Shown: positions 31,219 to 39,796, counted from the stretch's first letter. The stretch: DNA of 41,708 bases from Singulisphaera sp. GP187 (GCA_945868575.1 CAMBMH010000016.1:1-41708); one strand, 5' to 3'. Program-made: numbers and translations. The notes: a model not told the origin generated them from the letters alone.

Positions 31219-33530
31219 TGCCCTCCACCCTGGGTGGGGACAATCTCGGGGATTGTCGGGTTCATTGTCGGGTTCCAAGGCCGGGGGATGATCCGGCCAA
31301 GACGGCGGATTGTGACTTCACGCGCGACTTTTTTTTGGGCATCCCGCAATTGGCCCCAAAGGCCGTCTGATTCCATTTCCTCAAGCCCGAATAGTGGCGC
31401 TTTTCGAGCTGATTCTGGCCCCTCGGCCTTGGTCGGATCACCTGGTATCGGAAATTCCCGGGTGGGATAATTTCCCGGAAAAGGCCTGATTCCCGATTCG
31501 GTGTTTCCGGATCTGGGTGATTCACCCTGACCCGGACCGGGAGGTGAGTCGGACTGCCGCCGGGCACGCCAAAGCGTAGCGCGGGCCAGGAAACTCATTT
31601 TAACCCATTGGGGATCGTTTGCATCGCGATTTTGCTCCAGTTGACCAATCAGCTCCTTTGCCCCGCGTTCCAAATCTTCTTGTCCAACCCCTTTTAGTGA
31701 CTCCAGCTTTTCACGAAGGAGCTCAAATTGTTTTGAGTATTCCTTTTGATTCAAAGAATTTTGGGCCAGAACAATTTGGGAATTGGTTGCGCCAACTGCC
31801 CCGAAACATGAAATCATGACCAGATAATTGCCAACAGACCGAAACCTTTGCGAAAGGAAACTTTTCGGCCAATACGCACCCGGGCGCGGAAATCCCACCA
31901 TCAGCAAAAAGCTGACAAGACCCATGGCCCAAAGTGATCCGATCCATAATGATCTTTTTTCCGCTCCCAAAAGATGCTTAATGGCGATAATCCCACTTTT
32001 TCCAGACTCTGTTCCCGGAATGGTTCGGCCCCAGTACCCCATCGATTGAACCCTTTTCGGATTCCCGGCCAGTATTCGGCTTTCTCCAAATCGCTCGGCT
32101 TTGGCATCCTCACCAAGGGACATGTCCACCACGGACCAACCCCAGGGAAGTCCCTTCTCAAAAGGGTTCAGATCCCTTCCATCCCAAAACAGGATTCCTT
32201 TTCCGGGAAGTGGCAAAGCTTCATCATTTTCCCGCTCCCAAACAAGGGAATCCTCCGCCCAGGCCTCAAGGCGTTGCAATTCATCAGTGATGGCTGACCA
32301 ATCCACTGTCGGTGCCATCAGGCAAACGGGGTGGGTTCCCATGACCCAAAGGCCGAGTTCGCAGGTTGCCGGGGTATTTTGCAAAACACGCTCCAGGAGA
32401 GTCCTTGACAGTTCAAGCCTGGTGGGTTGCCCAGCAAGCATCCCCTGTTGAACATCGACCATAACGGCTCTGCTCTGCCCCATTTCATTCCTGTTCCAAA
32501 AGTGGATACCGATACTGGCCAACCCCAACAACAAGCCGAATGCGGACAGGAAAAACATCCCCCGATAGGAGCGGATTTCCTCATTCGACCAATAAATGGA
32601 TCGATGAAGGGCGCCATCACGCTTGCCGGGATTTTTTTCAAATAGCCATAATCCAATCCCAAAAACCACCAATCCCCATCCTGAAAACATGCGAACAAGC
32701 GGACCCGTAAAATCCCATGGGCCCTTCGTGGAGGCGGAAATGTGCAACGGAATCTGATTTGATGGGTCGATGAGTTTCCCCCCGGTGGCTTTGGCCAAGT
32801 CGGCCAAAAGGGCTTTCGCTTCAGCCCTTCTCGACTGCTTATCGTTATCCAGATCTTCAAGGGCAGGACCGCCATCAAAAATTATCAATTCGACACCAAA
32901 AGCTCGAATTGCCTCCGCCACCGTGGTCAAACTCCAACCGCTGGCGTTGGCTCGCACATTGGCCTCTCCATCCGTCCAAAGAATTATCCTCTGCTTCGTT
33001 GAAGGGACAGCAAGCACCCTTGTCAGTCCTTCAATGAGGGCATCTACCAGGTTGGTTTGTGCATCAAGCGGGGTTTTCTCCGGCGTGATCCGTTCAAGTA
33101 GCCTTGCGACTTCGGCCCTTTCACGAGTCAAAGGGGCAAGGACCCTTGGCATCGAGGAAAAACGGACCAAACCTGACAAGTCATTTTCAGGAAGAAGGGC
33201 CAGGTGGGCCTCAAGGATCTCCGTCCCCAAACCAAGGCGTGTGCCGATTTTTGCGTTTGCCAAAAGGGCGGGCTCGGACATGCTGGAGCTATTGTCAACC
33301 AAAAAGAGTGTCGAAGATCCAATAGGTGCGTGGGCAGGCCAAACCAGAACCGTGGCCCAAAGAAGCAACCCCGATCCCATCAGCCAAACGGCAAGGGGTG
33401 GCTTGGGGGAAGGTTGCCCGCGGATTGGACCCCTGGGGAACAGCATCGCAGGACCGGGAAGACCGCGCCGGGCCCAGACCAGCCAAAAAAGCGGAAAAAT
33501 GAGCCAGATTACCGACCACAAGCCCCGCAT
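31215..33530 (-). CDS. BatA/BatB-like fusion with two VWA domains
   Basis: A 771-residue membrane protein. Two hydrophobic segments at about 5-20 and 46-66 come first. VWA domain 1 spans about 74-260, with a complete MIDAS (D79-x-S81-x-S83, then ILWTDGEA with D187). Helices follow at about 281-296 and 324-342. A second VWA-like domain (about 354-470) has VMVDVQQG where DxSxS should be, so its metal site is lost; WSAITDELQRLEAW and GILFWDGRD still follow the VWA pattern. A third hydrophobic segment lies near 540-560, and a helical, TPR-like tail (about 590-660) precedes a Pro-rich C-terminus. It reads as BatA and BatB fused. No MoxR ATPase or DUF58 gene adjoins it. AAGGAG lies 10 bases before the ATG. 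Confidence 0.75.
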   Translation of the reverse strand: MRGLWSVIWLIFPLFWLVWARRGLPGPAMLFPRGPIRGQPSPKPPLAVWLMGSGLLLWATVLVWPAHAPIGSSTLFLVDNSSSMSEPALLANAKIGTRLGLGTEILEAHLALLPENDLSGLVRFSSMPRVLAPLTRERAEVARLLERITPEKTPLDAQTNLVDALIEGLTRVLAVPSTKQRIILWTDGEANVRANASGWSLTTVAEAIRAFGVELIIFDGGPALEDLDNDKQSRRAEAKALLADLAKATGGKLIDPSNQIPLHISASTKGPWDFTGPLVRMFSGWGLVVFGIGLWLFEKNPGKRDGALHRSIYWSNEEIRSYRGMFFLSAFGLLLGLASIGIHFWNRNEMGQSRAVMVDVQQGMLAGQPTRLELSRTLLERVLQNTPATCELGLWVMGTHPVCLMAPTVDWSAITDELQRLEAWAEDSLVWERENDEALPLPGKGILFWDGRDLNPFEKGLPWGWSVVDMSLGEDAKAERFGESRILAGNPKRVQSMGYWGRTIPGTESGKSGIIAIKHLLGAEKRSLWIGSLWAMGLVSFLLMVGFPRPGAYWPKSFLSQRFRSVGNYLVMISCFGAVGATNSQIVLAQNSLNQKEYSKQFELLREKLESLKGVGQEDLERGAKELIGQLEQNRDANDPQWVKMSFLARATLWRARRQSDSPPGPGQGESPRSGNTESGIRPFPGNYPTREFPIPGDPTKAEGPESARKAPLFGLEEMESDGLWGQLRDAQKKVAREVTIRRLGRIIPRPWNPTMNPTIPEIVPTQGGGQ

Positions 33531-33589
33531 CCGATTTCGGCTCCTTTAAGCTGCGATTTGCCTTTCCATCCAAAATGCAACCAATCGTG

Positions 33590-34615
33590 TCAAGGTTTCC
33601 GTTCCAGCTTGGGAAAGTTCCCGAAGCTCTGGATCACCGCGCCCCGGGAAGGGAAATCCGCATCCCGGGGACTGACCAGCCGCCCCGAAGCACCCGGAAC
33701 TGATTGGAGGATTTCCCTGGATTTGTCCAAGGGTGAAAGCAAAAGGATTTTTGTCAATGCATCGCTTTCAATGCCCCGATTGGCCACGACGCTGGCGCTT
33801 TGCCTGGTCGTCATACCTAGACCCGTTTTGGGATCTAAAATATGGGCAAATCGTTTTCCGCCAAGTTCGACAAATTGTTCAAGATCACCCGAGGTGGAAA
33901 CAGCGCCGTTGGCGAGGACGAAATGGCGTTTGTCGCCCTCATCACCGGGCAGGGGAATCAAAGCGATATCCCATCCCTTTTTTCCTGGAGGCGCATCGCC
34001 ACAAACCACATCCCCACCCGCCACAACAAGGGCCCGGTTGATTCCGGAAGATTTAAGGACTGCCAATGCCTCATCCGCGGCATAGCCTTTTGCGATTCCC
34101 CCAAGGTCAAGGCGCATACCGGGTTTGGAAAGCGCAACCGTCCGCTTATTTGGGTCAAGGGTCATTTTTTGATAACCCACATTGGCTTTGGCTTCGGCCA
34201 AATCGGTTTCGGAGGGCAAATGCTTCGATTTTCTGGCTCGCCTCCACAGAACCGAGTAGGGACCAACTGTGGGGTCAAACGCCCCATCACTTTTCCTGGC
34301 AATATCTTGTGAACGATCCAGAATAAAGAACAGCTCGGGTCCAACCGTAACCGGCCCCTTTCCGGATTGAGCGCAAAGTCGCATCAACTCGCTGTCTGGG
34401 ATATAATCACTAAGCATTTCATTTATCTTGGATATCCTGGAAAAAGCTTTTTGAATTGCGATTTCGGCTGATTTTATGGAGGAAGCGTAGGCGGTTATCT
34501 GGAACCGTGTGCCCATATGGGTTTCAACCTTTTCAACCCGAACCAGGTTTTCCGAAACCGGGTCGGTTGCGGGGCTGACAAACAGAACCGGGTAAAGTAG
34601 AATATGCCAATACAT
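33590..34615 (-). CDS. apbE: FAD:protein FMN transferase (ApbE)
   Basis: A 341-residue ApbE. The enzyme attaches FMN covalently to Thr/Ser of partner proteins, using FAD, in the periplasm. Signatures are GAFDPTVGPYSVLWR, LDLGGIAKGYAADEAL, AVSTSGDLEQF and HILDPKTGLGM, all complete. The N-terminus has a weak hydrophobic segment (MYWHILLYPVLFVSPA) without a lipoprotein Cys, so export is probable but uncertain. ATG at 34615 has GAGGGA at good spacing. It is divergent from the formylglycine-enzyme-fold gene, and that gene's promoter lies inside this gene's first codons. No Rnf, Nqr or other usual flavinylated target is in the window. Confidence 0.93.
   Translation of the reverse strand: MYWHILLYPVLFVSPATDPVSENLVRVEKVETHMGTRFQITAYASSIKSAEIAIQKAFSRISKINEMLSDYIPDSELMRLCAQSGKGPVTVGPELFFILDRSQDIARKSDGAFDPTVGPYSVLWRRARKSKHLPSETDLAEAKANVGYQKMTLDPNKRTVALSKPGMRLDLGGIAKGYAADEALAVLKSSGINRALVVAGGDVVCGDAPPGKKGWDIALIPLPGDEGDKRHFVLANGAVSTSGDLEQFVELGGKRFAHILDPKTGLGMTTRQSASVVANRGIESDALTKILLLSPLDKSREILQSVPGASGRLVSPRDADFPSRGAVIQSFGNFPKLERKP
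34575..34603 (+). promoter_or_regulatory. Promoter for the plus-strand 34666 gene, inside apbE
   Basis: CTGACA (34575-34580) and TAGAAT (34598-34603) each match five of six consensus bases and are exactly 17 bases apart. Transcription would start near 34610, giving a leader of about 56 bases. The promoter overlaps the first codons of the divergent apbE gene, so the two genes may interfere with each other's transcription. Confidence 0.55.
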
Positions 34616-34665
34616 TGCATTCCCTCGTTGGACCTAGTTTACCGAATTACCGGAACCACCCAAGT

Positions 34666-35715
34666 ATGAAAGCTCTCATTCGCAACACCTACGGTTGGGC
34701 CTTTTGCGGCGTGGCAGGTACTCTTTCTTCTTTGGTATTGGTGGTTGGGCCCACTGGGCAACATTTCGCGCAAGCGGCTGATGCCCCGGCTTCCGAACTC
34801 AAAACCTTTGACCAGGTGATTCCCGGATCCCAAGTCAAATTTAACATGGTTGCGATCAAGGGCGGAAAGTTTAAAATGGGTTCGCCAGACTCGGAAAAGG
34901 GTCGCAACAAAGATGAAGGTCCCCAACATGAAGTCCAGGTAGGCAATTACTGGATCGGCAAAACCGAAGTAACCTGGGACGAATACGACCAATATTGGAA
35001 GTCCACCGACCAGCCCCCCGCAGCCGCATGGGAGAAGCCCGACCGCAAGGCTGACGCGATCACCCGGCCCACCCCTCCCTATTCCGATGAAACTTTTGGC
35101 CATGGCCGCGAAGGGAACCCCGTCATCTGCATCACACAGCACTCCGCGATGGAATATTGTCGCTGGCTTTCCCGGAAAACAGGTGTGAAATATCGTTTGC
35201 CCACCGAGGCCGAATGGGAATATGCCGCCCGCGCGGGAACCCAAACCGCTTACAGCTATGGGGATGATGAGTCGAAAATTGGTGACTATGCCTGGTTCGC
35301 GGGAAACAGCGAGGAACTGGCCAAGCCTGTTGGCAAGAAAAAACCCAACCCTTGGGGCCTCCACGACATGCACGGAAATGTGCTTGAATGGTGCCTCGAC
35401 CATTATGACGCCGAAACCTACACCAAGCAGGCCGCATTGGGCAAGCTTTTGGTCAATCCGCTTGTGATCCCTTCCGAACGCCGTTTTAGCCATGTTGCTC
35501 GTGGTGGATCATGGGCGGATAAGCCTGAGGCGCTCCGCAGCGCCAGCCGTCGCGGTTCGGACAAGACCTGGATCAAGCTTGATCCCCAACGCCCCCAAAG
35601 TATTTGGTGGCTCACCTCGGCCGAATTTGTGGGGTTCCGGGTTGTTCGTCCGGCAGCGGAGCTTCCCGAACTCGAGGACATCAGGTCCAAAGTCACCAAG
35701 CAAAGCGGCAACTAA
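34666..35715 (+). CDS. Exported formylglycine-enzyme-fold (SUMF1) protein without catalytic Cys
   Basis: A 349-residue protein with an N-terminal export signal (about 8-38) and an FGE-sulfatase domain (about 55-335). MVAIKGGKFKMGSP, YWIGKTEVTWDEYDQYW, YRLPTEAEWEYAARAGTQT, NPWGLHDMHGNVLEW, ARGGSW and EFVGFRVVR are the family's motifs in order. True formylglycine-generating enzymes carry two Cys shortly after RGGSW for copper binding and catalysis. Here the sequence is ADKPEALRSASRRG, with neither, so it should not activate sulfatases. In planctomycetes such domains often serve as binding or regulatory modules. ATG at 34666 is the first good start. The triple YbjQ gene follows after 49 bases and is probably cotranscribed. 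Confidence 0.88.
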   Translation: MKALIRNTYGWAFCGVAGTLSSLVLVVGPTGQHFAQAADAPASELKTFDQVIPGSQVKFNMVAIKGGKFKMGSPDSEKGRNKDEGPQHEVQVGNYWIGKTEVTWDEYDQYWKSTDQPPAAAWEKPDRKADAITRPTPPYSDETFGHGREGNPVICITQHSAMEYCRWLSRKTGVKYRLPTEAEWEYAARAGTQTAYSYGDDESKIGDYAWFAGNSEELAKPVGKKKPNPWGLHDMHGNVLEWCLDHYDAETYTKQAALGKLLVNPLVIPSERRFSHVARGGSWADKPEALRSASRRGSDKTWIKLDPQRPQSIWWLTSAEFVGFRVVRPAAELPELEDIRSKVTKQSGN

Positions 35716-35764
35716 GAACCGATTATCTGGCCACTTTCCCCTCCCGGCAAAGGCTACTTCCGCC

Positions 35765-36910
35765 ATGCTAATAACAGGCCTCTCAGGGAATGAAATCTGG
35801 TGCCTTGCCCAAAAGGGAATCGCGCCCGGTGGAGTCGTTGTCGGCAACAGTATTTATTCCCAGGGTTTCGTCCGGGGTATCACCACCGGGCTGAAAACCA
35901 TGGCTGGTGGCGAGCTGGAGGACATCACCCAACTCATCACCGAGGGAAGAAAAGCGGCGCTATTGCGGATGGAAGTGGAAGCAAAGGAACAAGGGGCCGA
36001 TGGACTGACCGGGGTTGTCACCGACATCAAACGAATCAGTTCCATGATTGAGTTTCTTGCCGTAGGTTCGGCTGTGAAACAAGTGGGTGGTGTTCCTGGT
36101 CAATTCTTCAGTTCCGCGTGCAGCGGCCAGGATTTGTACTGTCAAATCGATGCGGGATATCGCCCGGTTCATTTTGTTTTGGGAAATATCGCTTACGCCC
36201 TTGGGATTGGAGGTGGGATTTGGGCCGCCCTGAAATCCATGTCTGGTGGCGAAGTCGACTCGATCTCAGGGATGATCAACAATACGCGGCACAAAGCACT
36301 CGAGCGCCTGGAAGCCGAGGCGATGAAAGTCGGCGCAAATTGCGTCGTTGACATCAAGACATCGATTCTTCCATTTGGGACTGGCGTCAAGGAAATGGTC
36401 CTGGTTGGGACTGCAAGCCACAATCCCTGTCTCGGTAATCCCCCAAAGCCTTATACTTCCGAGTTGACTGGCGAAGAGCTTTGGAACCTGACGCAATTGG
36501 GTTATCAACCACTACGCCTGCTTATGGCCTCAAGCGTTTGCGCGCTTGGAATCGGGGGTGGTATCAAGACATTTTTCAGCTCCTTTTCTCGCGGTGAAGT
36601 CGATTCGATGACCAAGCTCATCTACCAGGCCCGGGAAAATTGCGTTAGCCGCATTCGCACCGAAGCCGAAGAGATTGGCGCCGATGGAGTCCTCGACCTA
36701 AAGCTGTTCATGCACGATATGCCCGGCGGGATGATAGAAATTCTTGCCATTGGCACCGCCTTCAAACGCAATCCGGATGTGGCAAACGCATCACCAACCT
36801 TGCCCGCGCAGGCCATCATCCGCGACCGATCCACCTTTTTTTCAAGCGATTTGGACCAAAACTCAATGAGCCACTCCCAGCGGCCCAATGGGGTTTCGTC
36901 AGAAAGCTAA
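35765..36910 (+). CDS. Protein with three tandem YbjQ-like (UPF0145) domains
   Basis: A 381-residue protein made of three copies of a YbjQ/UPF0145-like domain, at about 5-107, 118-235 and 248-355. Each has a GEIW/DLY/EELW start, a YSQGFVRGITTGLKTMAGGE-type helix-loop (IGGGIWAALKSMSGGE and IGGGIKTFFSSFSRGE in copies 2 and 3), a long helix with R-x-x-A/C...R-x-E-A, and a GADG-x-x-x-DIK/L strand ending in an M-I/V-E segment. A Ser/Pro-rich tail follows. Single YbjQ proteins are pentameric, with about 105 residues, and have no agreed function. There is no export signal. ATG at 35765 is used because the longer frame to 35492 overlaps the previous gene. The triplication is discussed as a finding. 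Confidence 0.75.
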   Translation: MLITGLSGNEIWCLAQKGIAPGGVVVGNSIYSQGFVRGITTGLKTMAGGELEDITQLITEGRKAALLRMEVEAKEQGADGLTGVVTDIKRISSMIEFLAVGSAVKQVGGVPGQFFSSACSGQDLYCQIDAGYRPVHFVLGNIAYALGIGGGIWAALKSMSGGEVDSISGMINNTRHKALERLEAEAMKVGANCVVDIKTSILPFGTGVKEMVLVGTASHNPCLGNPPKPYTSELTGEELWNLTQLGYQPLRLLMASSVCALGIGGGIKTFFSSFSRGEVDSMTKLIYQARENCVSRIRTEAEEIGADGVLDLKLFMHDMPGGMIEILAIGTAFKRNPDVANASPTLPAQAIIRDRSTFFSSDLDQNSMSHSQRPNGVSSES

Positions 36911-36925
36911 AGGCTGAAAAACATT

Positions 36926-36990
36926 CGTGGGCACCCCTTCCCACGATTTCAAACCTGGCTCGGTTTCGGATTTCGGGTATGGTGCCCGAA
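36926..36990 (+). other. Two short hairpins between the YbjQ and oxidoreductase genes
   Basis: CGTGGG/CCCACG (36926-36931 and 36940-36945, 8-base loop) lies 15 bases after the YbjQ stop. TTCGGG/CCCGAA (36972-36977 and 36985-36990, 7-base loop) lies 32 bases before the next ATG. The first could be a weak terminator (followed by ATTTC) and the second a leader structure. Both stems are only 6 bp. Confidence 0.3.
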
Positions 36991-37022
36991 CCGTCTCCGT
37001 TCCTCTTCCGGAGGTTTTCCCC

Positions 37023-38321
37023 ATGAGTTCCAAGAACGCGACCCGCCGTGACCTTCTCAAGGCGGGCGCCGCCATTGCCGCAACCTCGGCTATTTCCGCA
37101 CCAGTAGGCGCGTTTGCCCAGGGTTCCGACACCATCAAGGTCGGGCTGATCGGTTGTGGTGGTCGTGGATCAGGCGCGGTTGACAATGTGCTTAGCGCCG
37201 CCCGCAACATCACCATCCACGCCGTGGGTGACGCCCTCGAATTCCAGGCAAAAGGCGCCGGCCAGCGTCTTGCCAACAAAGCCAAGGAAGACGCCGCCAA
37301 GCTTGGCGAAATGAACAACAAAATCGATCTTGGCGATCGTATTTTCTCAGGTCTGGACGCGTTCCAAAAGGTCATCGACTCCGGCGTCAACTATGTGATT
37401 CTTGCGACTCCCCCCGCTTTCCGTCCGGTCCACATCAAGGCCGCCGTCGAAAAGGGCGTCAACATCTTCACAGAAAAGCCCGTTGCCGTTGATGGCCCCG
37501 GCATCCGTTCGGTGATGGAATCGTTTGAAAAAGCGAAGGGGAAAAACCTGGGCATTGCCGCGGGCACCCAGCGTCGTCACCAACTCGGATACATTGAAAC
37601 CATCAAGAAGCTTCACGAAGGCGAAATCGGTGACATCATCACCGGTCAAGTCTATTGGAACCAGGGTCTCCTCTGGTCCCGTCCCCGTCGTGAAGGGATG
37701 ACCGACCTTGAGTACCAAATGTGGAACTGGTACAACTTCACATGGATCTGCGGCGACAATGTCGTCGAGCAACATGTCCACAACCTGGATGTGCTAAACT
37801 GGGTATTCAAGGAACACCCCACCGCAGTCGTTGCCATGGGTGGCCGCAGCCGCAACAACCCCGCTTTTGGCAATGTTTATGACTTCTTCTCGGCCGACCT
37901 CGAATACAGCGGCAACCGCCATTGTATCAGCCAGGCCCGCCAGATCTCCAACTGCTGGAGCTCCGTCTCCGAGCATGTGCAGGGAACCAAAGGCAAGTGC
38001 CAGGTCAACAACTACACCATTAACGGGAAACAGATCCTGACCAAACAACAGGCTCGCGCTTCTACCGACCCCTATATCCAGGAGCACACCGACCTGATTG
38101 AGTCGATCCGCGCAGGAAAGCCGATCAACGAACTCCAAACGGTTGCCGAGTCGACCCTGACAGCAATCATGATCCGCATGTCAGCACACACAGGCGCCCG
38201 GGTGACCTGGGATCAGGCTATCAACTCCCAGGAACAACTCCTCGATGTGGCCAATCTCTCCAAAGACATGAAGATTCCCGAGTGGAAAACTCCCGTCCCC
38301 GGAACCACCAAGTTTGTCTAA
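37023..38321 (+). CDS. Tat-exported Gfo/Idh/MocA-family oxidoreductase
   Basis: A 432-residue protein. TRRDLLKAGAAIAATSAISAPVGAFA (about residues 7-32) is a clear twin-arginine signal, so it is exported folded, probably with bound nucleotide. DTIKVGLIGCGGRGSGAV is the Rossmann site (GxGGRG), and NIFTEKPVAVDGPGI carries the conserved EKP. The C-terminal domain includes GQVYWNQGLLWSRPRREGMTDLEYQMWNW and CGDNVVEQHVHNLDV, typical of the planctomycete exported group. ATG at 37023 follows GGAGG by 8 bases. A strong terminator follows, making this a defined transcript end. Glycosidic or sugar substrates outside the cytoplasm are likely; the specific one is unknown. Confidence 0.92.
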   Translation: MSSKNATRRDLLKAGAAIAATSAISAPVGAFAQGSDTIKVGLIGCGGRGSGAVDNVLSAARNITIHAVGDALEFQAKGAGQRLANKAKEDAAKLGEMNNKIDLGDRIFSGLDAFQKVIDSGVNYVILATPPAFRPVHIKAAVEKGVNIFTEKPVAVDGPGIRSVMESFEKAKGKNLGIAAGTQRRHQLGYIETIKKLHEGEIGDIITGQVYWNQGLLWSRPRREGMTDLEYQMWNWYNFTWICGDNVVEQHVHNLDVLNWVFKEHPTAVVAMGGRSRNNPAFGNVYDFFSADLEYSGNRHCISQARQISNCWSSVSEHVQGTKGKCQVNNYTINGKQILTKQQARASTDPYIQEHTDLIESIRAGKPINELQTVAESTLTAIMIRMSAHTGARVTWDQAINSQEQLLDVANLSKDMKIPEWKTPVPGTTKFV

Positions 38322-38349
38322 TTTCTTCCCGATAGAGATAAAAACATTC

Positions 38350-38390
38350 AGGGCGGGCAACCCATCCATTGGGAGCCCGCCCTATTTTTT
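38350..38390 (+). terminator. Rho-independent terminator after the exported oxidoreductase
   Basis: AGGGCGGGC (38350-38358) and GCCCGCCCT (38375-38383) form a perfect 9-bp GC-rich stem; CCC and GGG in the loop can extend it. ATTTTTTG follows. It begins 29 bases after the stop codon at 38321. Confidence 0.85.
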
Positions 38391-38523
38391 GTTATCGCGG
38401 AGGCCAAAACTTCCAAATAGTTGAATGATGGAACTGGCGAATATTCCATCGGGTCTGGAGGGACTGAAACTCCGACAGCTCCATTTCCCCAAACCGTTGT
38501 GAAGGAATCCGGCCAGTCATTTT

Positions 38524-38991
38524 CTAGTAGCTCAATTCCATCGCCATTCTGTTGATGTCCACGGTGGCAAATTCATCCGACCTCCTGCCCGCTTCATGCA
38601 GCCGGTTCCAGCTATCCTGGGGCTCGTAATTGAGGCCTTCCTCCTCTTCCAGGTCCGATTGACACTGGATGCAAAGCACCGAATAAGGAAGCGCATTCAG
38701 GCGCCCCACAGGAATTTTTCCCTTGCAACATTCACATACGCCGTAGGTTCCGTTGCGCAGAAGTGCCAAGGCTCGCTGAACCTGAACCAGCTCACCAGAT
38801 TCAATTTGTGCCACCCGGGAATGGATTTCATCACTGTCCGAAGCAAATGCAGCATCCGCCAAATTACCGCTCTGGGCATTGTCGCCCCTGTCCGTTAGAC
38901 CCCCCAATTTTGCGGACAAATCGAGCGCCAATACCCGACGGCGCTCCTCCAAAGATTCGCGGATTCGGTCCAAAGCTTCGTTTCGTGCCAT
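38524..38991 (-). CDS. DksA/TraR-type zinc-finger protein
   Basis: A 155-residue protein with a charged coiled-coil start (EALDRIRESLEERRRVLALDL, about 5-30), a middle helix and a C4 zinc finger: C86...C89 (GVCECCKGKIP) and C107...C110 (SVLCIQC). This is the DksA/TraR arrangement; DksA binds the RNA polymerase secondary channel and shapes transcription with ppGpp. The tip Asp residues of the coiled coil are not in the E. coli DksA pattern, so polymerase binding is likely but DksA-like activity is uncertain. ATG at 38991 has GGGGAG 8 bases upstream. Such proteins are frequent in planctomycetes in several copies. Confidence 0.85.
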   Translation of the reverse strand: MARNEALDRIRESLEERRRVLALDLSAKLGGLTDRGDNAQSGNLADAAFASDSDEIHSRVAQIESGELVQVQRALALLRNGTYGVCECCKGKIPVGRLNALPYSVLCIQCQSDLEEEEGLNYEPQDSWNRLHEAGRRSDEFATVDINRMAMELSY

Positions 38992-39184
38992 TGATCAAGC
39001 TCCCCCCGTATGCCATCCTCATGGGTTTGCCGAATTCCCCCCCGGCAAACCTGATGAATCGCAAACTGTGAAGAAACCTAAGTCATAAGCTTGGACGGAA
39101 CTTGAGCCGAACCGCAAAAATTTGATTTGATCCGTTCCATTTTTAGGGGATAAAACGATTGGGTAAAATCGACCTTCGCAAATG

Positions 39185-39215
39185 AAAAAAGCCGACGCCC
39201 TTTGAAGCATCGGCT
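39185..39215 (-). terminator. Rho-independent terminator of the epimerase-like gene
   Basis: Read on the minus strand, AGCCGATGC (39215-39207) pairs with GCGTCGGCT (39198-39190), 9 bp with one G-T wobble and an 8-base loop, followed by five or six T (39190-39185). It begins 24 bases after the stop codon at 39240. Confidence 0.85.
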
Positions 39216-39239
39216 TGGTTATTTTCCTTTTGCAAAGAA

Positions 39240-39728
39240 TTAATACTTCAGGTGAAAAGGCGACGCCGGATCGGCCTCGTGCCGAATTTCATCCACAGGC
39301 TCCTTGCGCCCCGGCCCTTTGTAAAGGCGGTTGGCATAGTTGTAAACGAGGCCCTGTACTCCTCCGACATTTTTATAAGCGTGGACAACCCCCTTGGGAA
39401 CTATCAGCGACGAGGGATTGCTGGCACCCAGGGTTATGATTTGGCGAACCTGATAAGTCGAAGAATGTGGCCGATTGTCCCAAAGCCATACTTCGAAATC
39501 CGAAGGGCCAAGAAAACAGAAGAGATCCGCCTGATCGTGGTGTTCGTGGGGCCCCCGACTGATTCCGGGTTCCGTCATACTTATGTAACCCATTACCGGG
39601 TGGTATTCCTCCGGAACATCGTCCGTGCGAAAGAATTCACAAAGCCAGCCGCGGGCATCCTTGTAAATTGGGGTCGATTTGAGGATGACGCCTTCAATTT
39701 CGCCGGACTTCCACATACTTTTCCCCAT
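39240..39728 (-). CDS. dTDP-4-dehydrorhamnose 3,5-epimerase-like cupin protein
   Basis: A 162-residue RmlC-like jelly-roll protein. KDARGWLCEFFRTD, SRGPHEHHDQADLFCFLGP, FEVWLWDNRP and the IVPKGVVHAYKNVGG segment match the dTDP-sugar 3,5-epimerase family. The conserved catalytic His region is H-E-H-H. It is shorter than typical RmlC (about 180 aa), and the usual catalytic Tyr/Asp pattern is not clear, so a sugar-nucleotide isomerase or a non-catalytic cupin is possible. ATG at 39728 has GGGA close upstream; ATG at 39716 and a TTG at 39737 are alternatives. It has its own promoter and terminator. No other dTDP-rhamnose genes are nearby. Confidence 0.8.
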   Translation of the reverse strand: MGKSMWKSGEIEGVILKSTPIYKDARGWLCEFFRTDDVPEEYHPVMGYISMTEPGISRGPHEHHDQADLFCFLGPSDFEVWLWDNRPHSSTYQVRQIITLGASNPSSLIVPKGVVHAYKNVGGVQGLVYNYANRLYKGPGRKEPVDEIRHEADPASPFHLKY

Positions 39729-39766
39729 TTGTCCCAATATTCCTAAATCAGATTTACTGAAATTTG

Positions 39767-39796
39767 CTTATATCCCATTTCCCCGTTCAGCTTCAA
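39767..39796 (-). promoter_or_regulatory. Promoter of the epimerase-like gene
   Basis: On the minus strand TATAAG (39772-39767) is a five-of-six -10 box, with TTGAAG (39796-39791) 18 bases upstream as -35 (four of six). Transcription would start near 39760, about 32 bases before the ATG at 39728. Confidence 0.5.

Noticed and set aside
34666-35715. Annotation as the activating enzyme for the sulfatase at 2132-3604
   Set aside because: Both catalytic Cys positions after RGGSW are missing.
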